Shown piece after piece: positions 1 through 5,318 of a DNA stretch of 5,318 bases. Source of the stretch: Fidelibacterota bacterium (GTDB lineage: Bacteria; Fidelibacterota; Marinisomatia; SCGC-AAA003-L08; D37C17). Position 1 is the stretch's first letter, and the number at the start of each line of letters is the position of its first letter. The notes under the pieces were generated by a model. The model was not told the DNA's origin, ran no database searches, and saw nothing but the letters and a program-made list of their open reading frames with translations. Where the stretch lies: NCBI GenBank assembly GCA_018671635.1, contig JABHHG010000173.1, positions 1-5,318 of the forward strand. The letters are read 5' to 3'. The position numbers and the translations under genes are program-made.

Positions 1-411
1 GTTACCATGACGTCGAGCCAATGCCATTACACAACCGGCAATAAGCATTGCTCCACCGGTATCATTGATGAATGCAAACCAAGGCGTATCGAATCCAGGC
101 AAGTATTCTAACAACCAACCTCGAGCGGTGAAAAAGTCAACAGTGGTGGCGAAAAGGAGTTCTAAAAATCCCCAACCCATAAAAAAGTGCATGATTGAGG
201 CATACGTAAAACGTTTGGAAAAGACCATTCGTTGGCCGGCCCCAAAACTGAGCGCATTATAAATTTGTGCGGAGAAATTTAAGGGGCGGTAATCTTCTGC
301 CCTACCAATATTGACAGTAAATAATCGACGGAGATTGTATGCCATATAGAACATGGCGATAAATGCAAGAATGTAAAATAATCCAGATACATGATGTACG
401 TTCTCAGTCAC
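1..411 (-). CDS. ETF:quinone oxidoreductase (EMO-type), N-terminal membrane domain, partial
   Basis: Only the first 137 codons are present; the gene runs off the left edge. I translated it by hand. It starts at GTG 411-409, with GGAG five bases upstream and an in-frame TAA at 423-421 that excludes any earlier start. There are hydrophobic segments at about residues 8-29, 67-92 and 118-133. The motifs IMHFFMGWGFLELLFATT (about 73-90), FDTPWFAFINDTGG (about 107-120) and a following RRH match, from memory, the nitrate-reductase-gamma-like domain at the front of membrane Fe-S oxidoreductases (HdrD/DUF224-like). His75 and His136 could ligate heme b. In the family this domain is followed by ferredoxin-like and CCG cysteine domains, which would lie outside the window. 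Its place directly after etfBA suggests it passes ETF electrons to (mena)quinone. The family call is good; the exact electron acceptor is inferred. Confidence 0.82.
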   Translation of the reverse strand, partial: MTENVHHVSGLFYILAFIAMFYMAYNLRRLFTVNIGRAEDYRPLNFSAQIYNALSFGAGQRMVFSKRFTYASIMHFFMGWGFLELLFATTVDFFTARGWLLEYLPGFDTPWFAFINDTGGAMLIAGCVMALARRHGN

Positions 412-416
412 TTTAA

Positions 417-420
417 CTCC
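417..420 (-). promoter_or_regulatory. Ribosome binding site fixing the GTG start
   Basis: GGAG lies five bases before GTG 411-409. An in-frame stop sits directly upstream at 423-421, and there is no ATG nearby. This site settles the non-ATG start of the membrane oxidoreductase gene. Confidence 0.75.
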
Positions 421-445
421 TTAATTGTCCATTATCTGAGCATGT

Positions 446-1405
446 TTATGATTTGTAATCCTTAATGGATTGGGAAAGTTTTGGCAAAATTTCAAATAAA
501 TCAGCAACCACACCATAGTCTGCAATTTCAAAAATAGGTGCATTGGGGTCTTTATTAATGGCCACGATATTATCTGAGCCTTTCATTCCCACTTGGTGTT
601 GAATAGCACCAGAAATTCCCACCGCTAAATACATTTTAGGGGTTACTACTTGTCCTGATGACCCAATTTGTCTCTCGTGAGGAAGCCATCCATAGTCAAC
701 CACAGGCCGAGATGAACCAAGTTCTGCGCCCAAGGATTCTTTTAAATCTTTCACTAAGGGAATATTTTCTTCTTTACCAATTCCACGCCCCACAGAAACT
801 ACAACTTCAGCACGGGTTAAGTCCACACCACCTTTAGATTCTTTGAATCTCTCCCCAGGGCGAATAGTGGCTGGAACAGAAGATAAATCTACATCCATAG
901 TTCGTGCCGCTGCAGAACCAGTTTCAACAGAATCAGCTCTAAATGCACCAGATTGGAAGGACATGAGAACCAATCCCTCAGCCGAAATATTAGTATTAAT
1001 TTTACCTTGATAGACTTGGCGGATTCCCGTGAGTCCTGTCGAACCATCAGCATCCACACAATCAGAAATAAATGGAGCATTAAGTCGTGCACTTAATCGA
1101 GGCGCCCAATCACGCACTTGGTATGTGTGTCCAAAAACAACCACGTTTGCAGAAACATCTGCAATGACTTGCTCCATGGCAGCGGTAAAATGGAGGGGGC
1201 TATATGTGTTCAGCCCATCATGACTCACCGTAATAACTTCAGAAATATTATATCCAGTCAATTTTTCAGTGAGGCTGGAATCAAGACAAACGGCCATAAC
1301 TTCACCACTCAATTCTGCCGCAAATTTTTGTGCACCAGCTAATGCTTCTATTGAATTACGCCCGATAGAATCGCCGTCTCTTTGTATATAAACTAAAATT
1401 TTCAT
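446..1405 (-). CDS. etfA: Electron transfer flavoprotein subunit alpha
   Basis: This is the FAD-binding alpha subunit of the EtfAB heterodimer, which takes electrons from acyl-CoA and related dehydrogenases in the cytoplasm. About 319 residues, the normal family length. The N-terminal MKILVYIQRDG and the mid-protein block SVGRGIG (about 205-211) are typical. The C-terminal FAD domain is intact: SRPVVDYGW (about 233), QIGSSGQVVTPK (about 247-258), the EtfA signature around GISGAIQH (about 264-271), then NKDPNAPIF and ADYGVVADLFEILP. The position that is often Thr in QTG of human ETF is Ser here (GSSG). Two adjacent ATG codons exist, at 1408 and 1405. The AGGA overlapping the etfB stop is 3 nt from the first and 6 nt from the second, so I favour 1405. 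It is co-transcribed with etfB and the quinone oxidoreductase gene. Whether this ETF bifurcates electrons cannot be settled by eye; the membrane partner favours simple transfer to quinone. Confidence 0.97.
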   Translation of the reverse strand: MKILVYIQRDGDSIGRNSIEALAGAQKFAAELSGEVMAVCLDSSLTEKLTGYNISEVITVSHDGLNTYSPLHFTAAMEQVIADVSANVVVFGHTYQVRDWAPRLSARLNAPFISDCVDADGSTGLTGIRQVYQGKINTNISAEGLVLMSFQSGAFRADSVETGSAAARTMDVDLSSVPATIRPGERFKESKGGVDLTRAEVVVSVGRGIGKEENIPLVKDLKESLGAELGSSRPVVDYGWLPHERQIGSSGQVVTPKMYLAVGISGAIQHQVGMKGSDNIVAINKDPNAPIFEIADYGVVADLFEILPKLSQSIKDYKS

Positions 1406-1411
1406 CATTCG

Positions 1412-1415
1412 TCCT
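1412..1415 (-). promoter_or_regulatory. etfA ribosome binding site overlapping the etfB stop
   Basis: AGGA overlaps the TAG stop of etfB (1416-1414). It lies 3 nt from ATG 1408 and 6 nt from ATG 1405, which favours the second ATG. The overlap implies that etfA translation is coupled to etfB. Confidence 0.6.
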
Positions 1416-2187
1416 ATAAAACTTTTATATCATTTGCAAAAATATCAACCAATTTTGAAACTATTTCATCGGTGGTTCCATCCACATAAACCGTTTCTTT
1501 GGTTTTTTCGGGGATGTACATTTTTGTAGTGGATGTTTGTGGCGTGAGGTTTAGTCCTAAATCCTCAGCAGATTTGGTATCGATAGTTTTCTTCTTCATC
1601 ATCATGATACCGCGAAGTGATGCATATCGAGGCGTATTAATACCCGATTGAATGGTAAGGGATGCCGGAAAGTCTAACTCAGTCCACTGGAACCATCCAC
1701 TTTCCAACTCACGTTTTGCCTTAATTACAGAATCGCCTACCATCTCAGTTTCCATAACTAATGATGCATGAGATGTATTCAAATGTTCTGCGATGAGGAG
1801 TCCTAATTGACCATTACCTACATCATCAGATTGAAGTCCTGAGAATATAAGATCCAAATTTTCATCTTTTAATGCGGCTGCAAAAACTTTAGAAAGGGAG
1901 AGAATATCTAGATTGTCGAATGCATCATCCCGAAGAAAAAGACCTCTGTCCGCACCTTTTGATAATGCATCTTTTACCACTTGTAAAGATGAATCGGCCC
2001 CAAGTGTACAGACTACCACTTCACCACCGTGGGCTTCTTTGAGAAGTAATGCCTCTTCAAGGGCATAGCTATCAGATTCGTTAGTTACAAAGGTTAAGTC
2101 AGAAGTGTCGATTCCAAGGCCAGTTGCATTAATTTTTAATGCGGCATCTTTATCCGGAACCTGCTTCATGAGAACACAGATTTTCAT
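1414..2187 (-). CDS. etfB: Electron transfer flavoprotein subunit beta
   Basis: This is the beta subunit of the EtfAB flavoprotein, 257 residues, a standard length. Conserved family features are visible in order: MKQVPD (residues 7-12), the NESDSYALEEALLLKE nucleotide-binding helix (36-51), the loop GLQSDDVGNGQLG (117-129), and GINTPRYASLRGIM followed by a lysine-rich stretch (182-200). In many relatives the loop reads D-x-x-T-x-Q; here Thr is replaced by Asn125, within D122-V-G-N-G-Q127. The segment around 158-178 has an unusually aromatic GWFQW where many family members carry a short acidic or glycine-rich turn. The start ATG at 2187 has GGAG seven bases upstream. It is the first gene of the etfB-etfA-oxidoreductase operon and probably carries the operon promoter in the upstream divergent region. 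The subunit beta call is secure; bound AMP versus a second FAD is undetermined. Confidence 0.97.
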   Translation of the reverse strand: MKICVLMKQVPDKDAALKINATGLGIDTSDLTFVTNESDSYALEEALLLKEAHGGEVVVCTLGADSSLQVVKDALSKGADRGLFLRDDAFDNLDILSLSKVFAAALKDENLDLIFSGLQSDDVGNGQLGLLIAEHLNTSHASLVMETEMVGDSVIKAKRELESGWFQWTELDFPASLTIQSGINTPRYASLRGIMMMKKKTIDTKSAEDLGLNLTPQTSTTKMYIPEKTKETVYVDGTTDEIVSKLVDIFANDIKVL

Positions 2188-2194
2188 TCAAGAA

Positions 2195-2198
2195 CTCC
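2195..2198 (-). promoter_or_regulatory. etfB ribosome binding site
   Basis: GGAG lies seven bases upstream of the etfB ATG at 2187-2185. Similar motifs precede the three genes of this operon, so the organism appears to use Shine-Dalgarno initiation. That weighs against a typical Bacteroidota host. Confidence 0.7.
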
Positions 2199-2237
2199 AA
2201 AAGTAAATAAAATTGTGGGTTATTAATAATTGTACAC

Positions 2238-2266
2238 TTGATATTATACTGGAAAAACAGTAAAAT
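2238..2266 (+). promoter_or_regulatory. Candidate sigma70-like promoter for the DUF5916 gene
   Basis: TTGATA (2238-2243) and TAAAAT (2261-2266) are separated by exactly 17 bases, close to the sigma70 consensus. Transcription would begin near 2273 and give a leader of about 95 nt before the TTG start at 2368. The region is AT-rich, so chance matches are likely, and sigma factors of this lineage may prefer another consensus. Both hexamers overlap the inverted repeat at 2241-2268. Confidence 0.4.
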
Positions 2267-2268
2267 AT
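2241..2268. repeat. 28-bp inverted repeat between divergent genes (operator-like)
   Basis: The left arm ATATTATACTG (2241-2251) and right arm CAGTAAAATAT (2258-2268) are inverted copies matching at 10 of 11 positions, around the spacer GAAAAA. The element sits between etfB and the divergent DUF5916 gene. It overlaps the -10-like hexamers facing each way, as a repressor or activator site for both would. No T-run follows on either strand, so it is not an intrinsic terminator. A chance dyad in AT-rich DNA is possible, though the GC-containing ACTG/CAGT core argues somewhat against that. Confidence 0.5.
2243..2248 (-). promoter_or_regulatory. Candidate -10 box for the etf operon
   Basis: A perfect TATAAT reads on the minus strand at 2248-2243. 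This gives a start near 2236 and a leader of about 50 nt before etfB. The hexamer 17 bases upstream (CTTATA, 2271-2266) matches the -35 consensus at only three of six positions, so the promoter is weak or needs an activator. The box lies in the left arm of the inverted repeat. Confidence 0.4.
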
Positions 2269-2367
2269 AAGAGGAGAATTTATAACAAGTTCACATCTTG
2301 ATACATTAAATATTTCCGTTTTTTATGTAGGTAGATTTAAGTTTCAACCGTTTACCATGGGCACATA

Positions 2368-4956
2368 TTGACTAAACATATAATAATTTCATTAATTATA
2401 TTCACAATTTCATTCTCTGGACAGAATGAAACCCTTGATTTTCAGAATACTGAATCCACTAAATCAATTAAGATTTCAAAGATTCTCTCCCCGCCTATTA
2501 TTGATGGATTACTGGAAGATGCAGCTTGGTTTGATGTTCCCAATATTTCTGATTTTATTCAAGATGAGCCCTATAATATGGCCGTTCCCACTGAGAAAAC
2601 TGAAGTCAAAATTGCCTATGATGAACATTCCATATATATAGCAGCAAGATTATTTGATGTTTTCCCGAAAGAAATAACCAAACACATGGGCAGAAGAGAT
2701 GGATGGCGAAAAGTGATGATGTCAGATTGGTTTAGTATCGAAATTGATTCGTATCATGACCACCAAACCGCATTTGAGTTCTTGGTAAATTCAATGGGTG
2801 TTCAGTTTGATGATATGGTCTTTGACGACAGCTATCGAAATACTGAATGGAATGCTGTATGGGAGGCTGAGGTATCATTTGATGAGCATGGATGGAATTT
2901 AGAAATGAGGATCCCATTTTCAGTCTTAAGATTTTCAAATGATTCTGAAATAACCATGGGGATAAATTTAAATCGTTACATTCAGCGAAAAAATGAACTT
3001 ATGTCGTGGGTGGTGTTTCCACGTGGGCAAGCTGGGATCGCTTCAAAATTTGGACATTTAGAAGGAATCTCTGGATTAGAAAATCAGAAGAAAACATTGA
3101 TGATATCTCCGTACGTTACTCAAGGAATATTTAATAAAAACAATCATATTCTATCTGACCCAGACAAAACAGACCCAACGGATAAATATAATGAACCAAA
3201 GTGGGGCAATGAGTTTAGGCTAGGCTTAGATATTAAATATTTAATTACTCAGGATATTGTTAATGATATAGCTTTAAATCCTGATTATGGCCAAATTGAA
3301 GCTGACCCTGCGGATATTAATATCAGTTATTTTGAGACATATTTTGTTGAGAAGCGACCCTTTTTCATGGAGAATTCAACTCTTTTTGATACCCCTATTG
3401 AAGTTTTTTATTCTCGAAGAATAGGAACTAATAGAGACTACATCATGGGGAATTGGCAAACTCAAATGAATTCGATTGTAAAATATGCTGGAAAAATATC
3501 TGGGAAAAATAAAAATGGATTATCATTTGGAGTAATTACTGCAGTAACAAACGATACAACTCCTTCTTGGACTGAAGTCAATTCAAATTCAAATTTTTTA
3601 GTTGGCAGATTAACACAAGATTTATTTGAAGGGAATTCATACATTGGATTTTTATCAACTATTTATAATGATTCTACGGAAACTGATTATGTGAATTCTA
3701 TAGATATGCTTTCATATTTTTGGGATAATCAATTAGTATTAGATTGGCAGATTATGAATTCACAATCTGATGATGAATCACATTCAGCCGATTATAATGG
3801 TATAGAGGGGGAATCGGGAAATGGATTATCTTTTGAGATGAACTATAATCCAAATACAAGTGGTTTTTATAGCTTCCTTGATATGGAGTATTTCGATAGG
3901 ACTTTAAATATTAATGATGTAGGCTACCTATATCGAAATAATCTTAAAAAAATTCAAGGTGGAGTTGGAGTATATTGGTCTGAATTAGATTTACCATTTC
4001 CCATATTAGAAGGAAAGGTGAATTTAAAGTTCAATAAAATGAGTAATCTTGATAATTTAGTTTTAAGTAATTCTTTGGAGTTCAACTCTACTATTACATT
4101 AGATAATTTATGGTATATGGGAGGTGGATTTAATTATTTAGATGAACATAATGAAGATTTGCTATTGTATGATTATTATAGTGAAAATATGGATAAAAAA
4201 GATCGGTTAGGCCCTCCCATTATGATTCCGGAGGGAAGTGAAATAGATATTTATATGGGGAATGATCCCAATCAAAAGTATATATTTAATACGAGTGCAT
4301 TAATATGGAAGAATGATTATGAAGATGGTAGGTCACAATCTATTGTATTTGGGTTAAGTCCCAGTGAATATATTGATTTCAATTTTGAGTATATACAATC
4401 TACTTCAAAAGAAAAGTATAGATGGCTTGAAATTAACCCTAATCGTGTGGATGTACTGGAGTATATTTTTGCCGCTTCAGATAATCAATTACAAAAGTAT
4501 ATTTATGAGATCAATTATATTCATAATCGAAAGACCAGTATTCAATTATATGGTGAGTATTATATCAATTATAATGAGTTGGGACAATTCTATAAATATC
4601 AAGATACAATAGATTCTTATGAGGAAGTAGACGAGTCTAGTATTTATAATACGTACAAAAATACAATTGATGATGAAAGTCTAAGTCTAAGTCCACAAGA
4701 TCATGTATATCATTATACAAAAGATCATATCCTCAACATCAATTTAGTGCTGAATTATGAATTTAGGCCAGGATCAAATATATATATGGTGTATTCTGTT
4801 TACCGAGATGTGGTGGGAAAACGAATGGGGAGTTTTTCAGAGTTTTTAAAATATGTACCCAGTGAAACCGATTTGGCAGAGGTGAAGTTTACCCAATCGC
4901 TATATTTAAAAGTGGATTATTGGTTCGATTTCCCCATATCCCACATTCATCAATAA
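2368..4956 (+). CDS. Secreted CBM9-like / DUF5916 outer-membrane beta-barrel protein
   Basis: 862 residues. Residues 1-18 look like a Sec signal peptide: a short Thr-Lys-His start, a hydrophobic IIISLIIFTISFS stretch, then GQN. A CBM9-like domain follows at about 38-235 (IIDGLLEDAAW at 44-54, FLVNSMGVQFDD at 138-149, WEAEVSF and WNLEMRIPFSVLRF at 165-189). The remainder matches DUF5916 by its hallmark blocks: PDYGQIEADPADINISYFET with VEKRPFF (305-333), YSRRIG (348-353) and NDVGYLYRNN (516-525). This half has alternating aromatic/polar strands and acidic Asn/Tyr-rich loops (for example 745-785), as in outer-membrane barrels. The final strand ends in YWFDF, with seven residues beyond the usual terminal Phe. 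The start must be TTG 2368: an in-frame TAA lies at 2338-2340, no other ATG, GTG or TTG fits, and the first internal Met (71) is inside the CBM9-like domain. There is no good Shine-Dalgarno motif. The family's role is unknown; glycan or polymer handling at the cell surface is only inferred from the CBM9-like domain. Confidence 0.9.
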   Translation: MTKHIIISLIIFTISFSGQNETLDFQNTESTKSIKISKILSPPIIDGLLEDAAWFDVPNISDFIQDEPYNMAVPTEKTEVKIAYDEHSIYIAARLFDVFPKEITKHMGRRDGWRKVMMSDWFSIEIDSYHDHQTAFEFLVNSMGVQFDDMVFDDSYRNTEWNAVWEAEVSFDEHGWNLEMRIPFSVLRFSNDSEITMGINLNRYIQRKNELMSWVVFPRGQAGIASKFGHLEGISGLENQKKTLMISPYVTQGIFNKNNHILSDPDKTDPTDKYNEPKWGNEFRLGLDIKYLITQDIVNDIALNPDYGQIEADPADINISYFETYFVEKRPFFMENSTLFDTPIEVFYSRRIGTNRDYIMGNWQTQMNSIVKYAGKISGKNKNGLSFGVITAVTNDTTPSWTEVNSNSNFLVGRLTQDLFEGNSYIGFLSTIYNDSTETDYVNSIDMLSYFWDNQLVLDWQIMNSQSDDESHSADYNGIEGESGNGLSFEMNYNPNTSGFYSFLDMEYFDRTLNINDVGYLYRNNLKKIQGGVGVYWSELDLPFPILEGKVNLKFNKMSNLDNLVLSNSLEFNSTITLDNLWYMGGGFNYLDEHNEDLLLYDYYSENMDKKDRLGPPIMIPEGSEIDIYMGNDPNQKYIFNTSALIWKNDYEDGRSQSIVFGLSPSEYIDFNFEYIQSTSKEKYRWLEINPNRVDVLEYIFAASDNQLQKYIYEINYIHNRKTSIQLYGEYYINYNELGQFYKYQDTIDSYEEVDESSIYNTYKNTIDDESLSLSPQDHVYHYTKDHILNINLVLNYEFRPGSNIYMVYSVYRDVVGKRMGSFSEFLKYVPSETDLAEVKFTQSLYLKVDYWFDFPISHIHQ

Positions 4957-5202
4957 TTAGTCGCGGGTGAAAATTTTCACCGTGGCACAGGGTTCACCAT
5001 ATAAAATATGTTGTGCATATTGAGATAGTTGGGCTGTAATAATTAAATAGGCCCATGTGGGTACAGGAACAGATGTGCATCCCTTTATGAGTACCCGTTT
5101 ATCGTTATAATCGGACCAATTAATTTCACTCACTAATTGACGAAATGGTTTTTCTTTTAATATTCCATCGGTAAGAAAATTATCTAAGTAAATGGTCTCC
5201 AT
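4957..5202 (-). CDS. Small DUF2480-like protein (single repeat unit), suf-operon associated
   Basis: 81 residues counting from ATG 5202, which overlaps the stop of the upstream gene (TAATG). A TTG three codons earlier (5211) is possible but less likely, because the overlap is a standard coupling arrangement. The sequence resembles DUF2480, a family of unknown function found at the end of Bacteroidota suf operons. Its GILKEKPFRQLVSEINWSDY (13-32) resembles the family's first half, while VLIKGCTSVPVP (37-48) and ILYGEPCATVKIF (66-78) resemble its C-terminal end. Usual members, as I recall them, have about 165 residues and look like two related halves, so this protein is about one half-unit and not obviously broken. 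Cys42 and Cys72 fall in the two most conserved blocks and might bind metal or act in redox chemistry, but this is speculation. The family call is from memory of the sequence plus context; function is unknown. Confidence 0.72.
   Translation of the reverse strand: METIYLDNFLTDGILKEKPFRQLVSEINWSDYNDKRVLIKGCTSVPVPTWAYLIITAQLSQYAQHILYGEPCATVKIFTRD
4966..4981. repeat. Perfect 16-bp palindrome near the convergent gene ends
   Basis: GGTGAAAATTTTCACC is its own reverse complement. It lies 9 bp past the DUF5916 stop, inside the last codons of the DUF2480-like gene (encoding V-K-I-F-T). RNA from either strand could form a six-pair stem with an AATT loop. No T-run follows on either side, so it is not a standard intrinsic terminator. 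It may slow or partly end convergent transcription, or may be chance. Confidence 0.4.
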
Positions 5203-5318
5203 TATTCCCAAGAACCTTCTTCTTTTGCAGGATTTTCAGGTTTTTCACTTGATGCAGGAAAACCCAATTTAACTCTAGCTTCATCACTCATCATTTCAGC
5301 GGCCCATGGTGGGTCAAA
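5202..5318 (-). CDS. DUF59/MIP18-type iron-sulfur cluster assembly factor, C-terminal end
   Basis: Only the last 38 codons and the TAA (5204-5202) are in the window; the gene begins beyond the right edge. I translated it by hand. FDPPWAAEMMSDEARVKLGF matches the conserved end of DUF59/MIP18 proteins (PaaD- and SufT-like metal-sulfur cluster assembly factors), which usually read W-[DE]-P-x-W-x-x-x-M-[IM]-S-[ED]-E-A-x-x-x-L-G. They help mature Fe-S proteins in the cytoplasm, often within suf operons. Beyond the usual LGF end there is a hydrophilic tail of about 18 residues rich in Pro, Glu and Lys, ending in GSWE. The stop overlaps the ATG of the next gene by one base, so the two are probably translationally coupled. 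A suf cluster is expected to the right. The call rests on a short but distinctive motif. Confidence 0.75.
   Translation of the reverse strand, partial: FDPPWAAEMMSDEARVKLGFPASSEKPENPAKEEGSWE

Noticed and set aside
65..262. Plus-strand open frame of 65 codons at the left edge
   Set aside because: It lies opposite the membrane oxidoreductase gene, whose minus-strand reading has clear family motifs; the plus frame shows no recognisable domain.
889..1342. Three open frames of 64-74 codons overlapping etfA on both strands
   Set aside because: All fall inside the well-conserved etfA coding region in other frames and encode low-complexity or Cys/Met-rich peptides without family motifs.
2241..2268. 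Inverted repeat considered as an intrinsic terminator or CRISPR-like unit
   Set aside because: The stem is AT-rich with no T-tract after it on either strand, it sits upstream of both genes rather than downstream, and it occurs once.
2298..2328. Second promoter-like pair (TTGATA at 2298-2303 and a TTATGT-like box) closer to the TTG start
   Set aside because: The -10 match is poor at any spacing from 16 to 19, and AT-rich DNA produces such half-matches readily.
2264..2371. A 35-codon open frame through the leader of the DUF5916 gene
   Set aside because: It has no canonical start after the GAGGAG motif, only a late ATG giving four residues, and no recognisable protein features.
4364..4612. Plus-strand open frame of 82 codons inside the DUF5916 gene
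   Set aside because: It is a frame shadow in very AT-rich coding DNA; the hydrophobic Ile-rich translation is what such composition gives by chance.
4679..4693. Short tandem repeat GTCTAAGTCTAAGTC
   Set aside because: Only two and a half copies of six bases, in frame, encoding Ser-Leu repeats in a variable loop of the barrel protein; too short to call a repeat feature.

Overview
This is a low-GC window with bacterial gene packing. It holds three groups of genes and no RNA genes, mobile elements or CRISPR arrays that I can see. Three things point to the FCB superphylum: a DUF59 plus DUF2480 pair of the kind that ends Bacteroidota-type suf operons, a CBM9-like/DUF5916 outer-membrane protein, and an etfB-etfA-quinone-oxidoreductase cluster. 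Clear Shine-Dalgarno motifs precede the etf genes, which is unusual for true Bacteroidota. A marine relative such as Candidatus Marinimicrobia (SAR406) therefore fits somewhat better, but that placement is inference.

Left part, minus strand (2187 down to 1): an electron-transfer operon read right to left, etfB, then etfA, then the first 137 codons of a membrane protein that runs off the window. EtfB and EtfA form the FAD-carrying electron-transfer flavoprotein that collects electrons from acyl-CoA and similar dehydrogenases. The third protein resembles the N-terminal, NarI-like membrane domain of the EMO-type ETF:(mena)quinone oxidoreductases, which would pass those electrons to the quinone pool. 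The three genes are tightly spaced (8 bp or less, then 34 bp), each with its own ribosome binding site.

Middle (2188-2367): a 180-bp divergent intergenic region. It contains a 28-bp inverted repeat (11-bp arms, 6-nt spacer, one mismatch) that overlaps promoter-like elements facing both ways.

Right part, plus strand (2368-4956): one large secreted protein of 862 residues. It has a signal peptide, a CBM9-like domain and a DUF5916 predicted outer-membrane beta-barrel, starts at an unusual TTG codon, and becomes very AT-rich in its barrel half.

Far right, minus strand (5318 down to 4957): the tail of a DUF59/MIP18-type iron-sulfur assembly factor, followed through a TAATG stop/start overlap by a small 81-residue DUF2480-like protein. 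This protein is about half the family's usual length and appears to be one repeat unit of it. Its stop codon directly abuts the stop codon of the converging DUF5916 gene.

Most of the window is conventional energy metabolism and Fe-S housekeeping. The least conventional items are the single-unit DUF2480 protein, the symmetric operator-like element between the divergent genes, and the start region of the DUF5916 gene.
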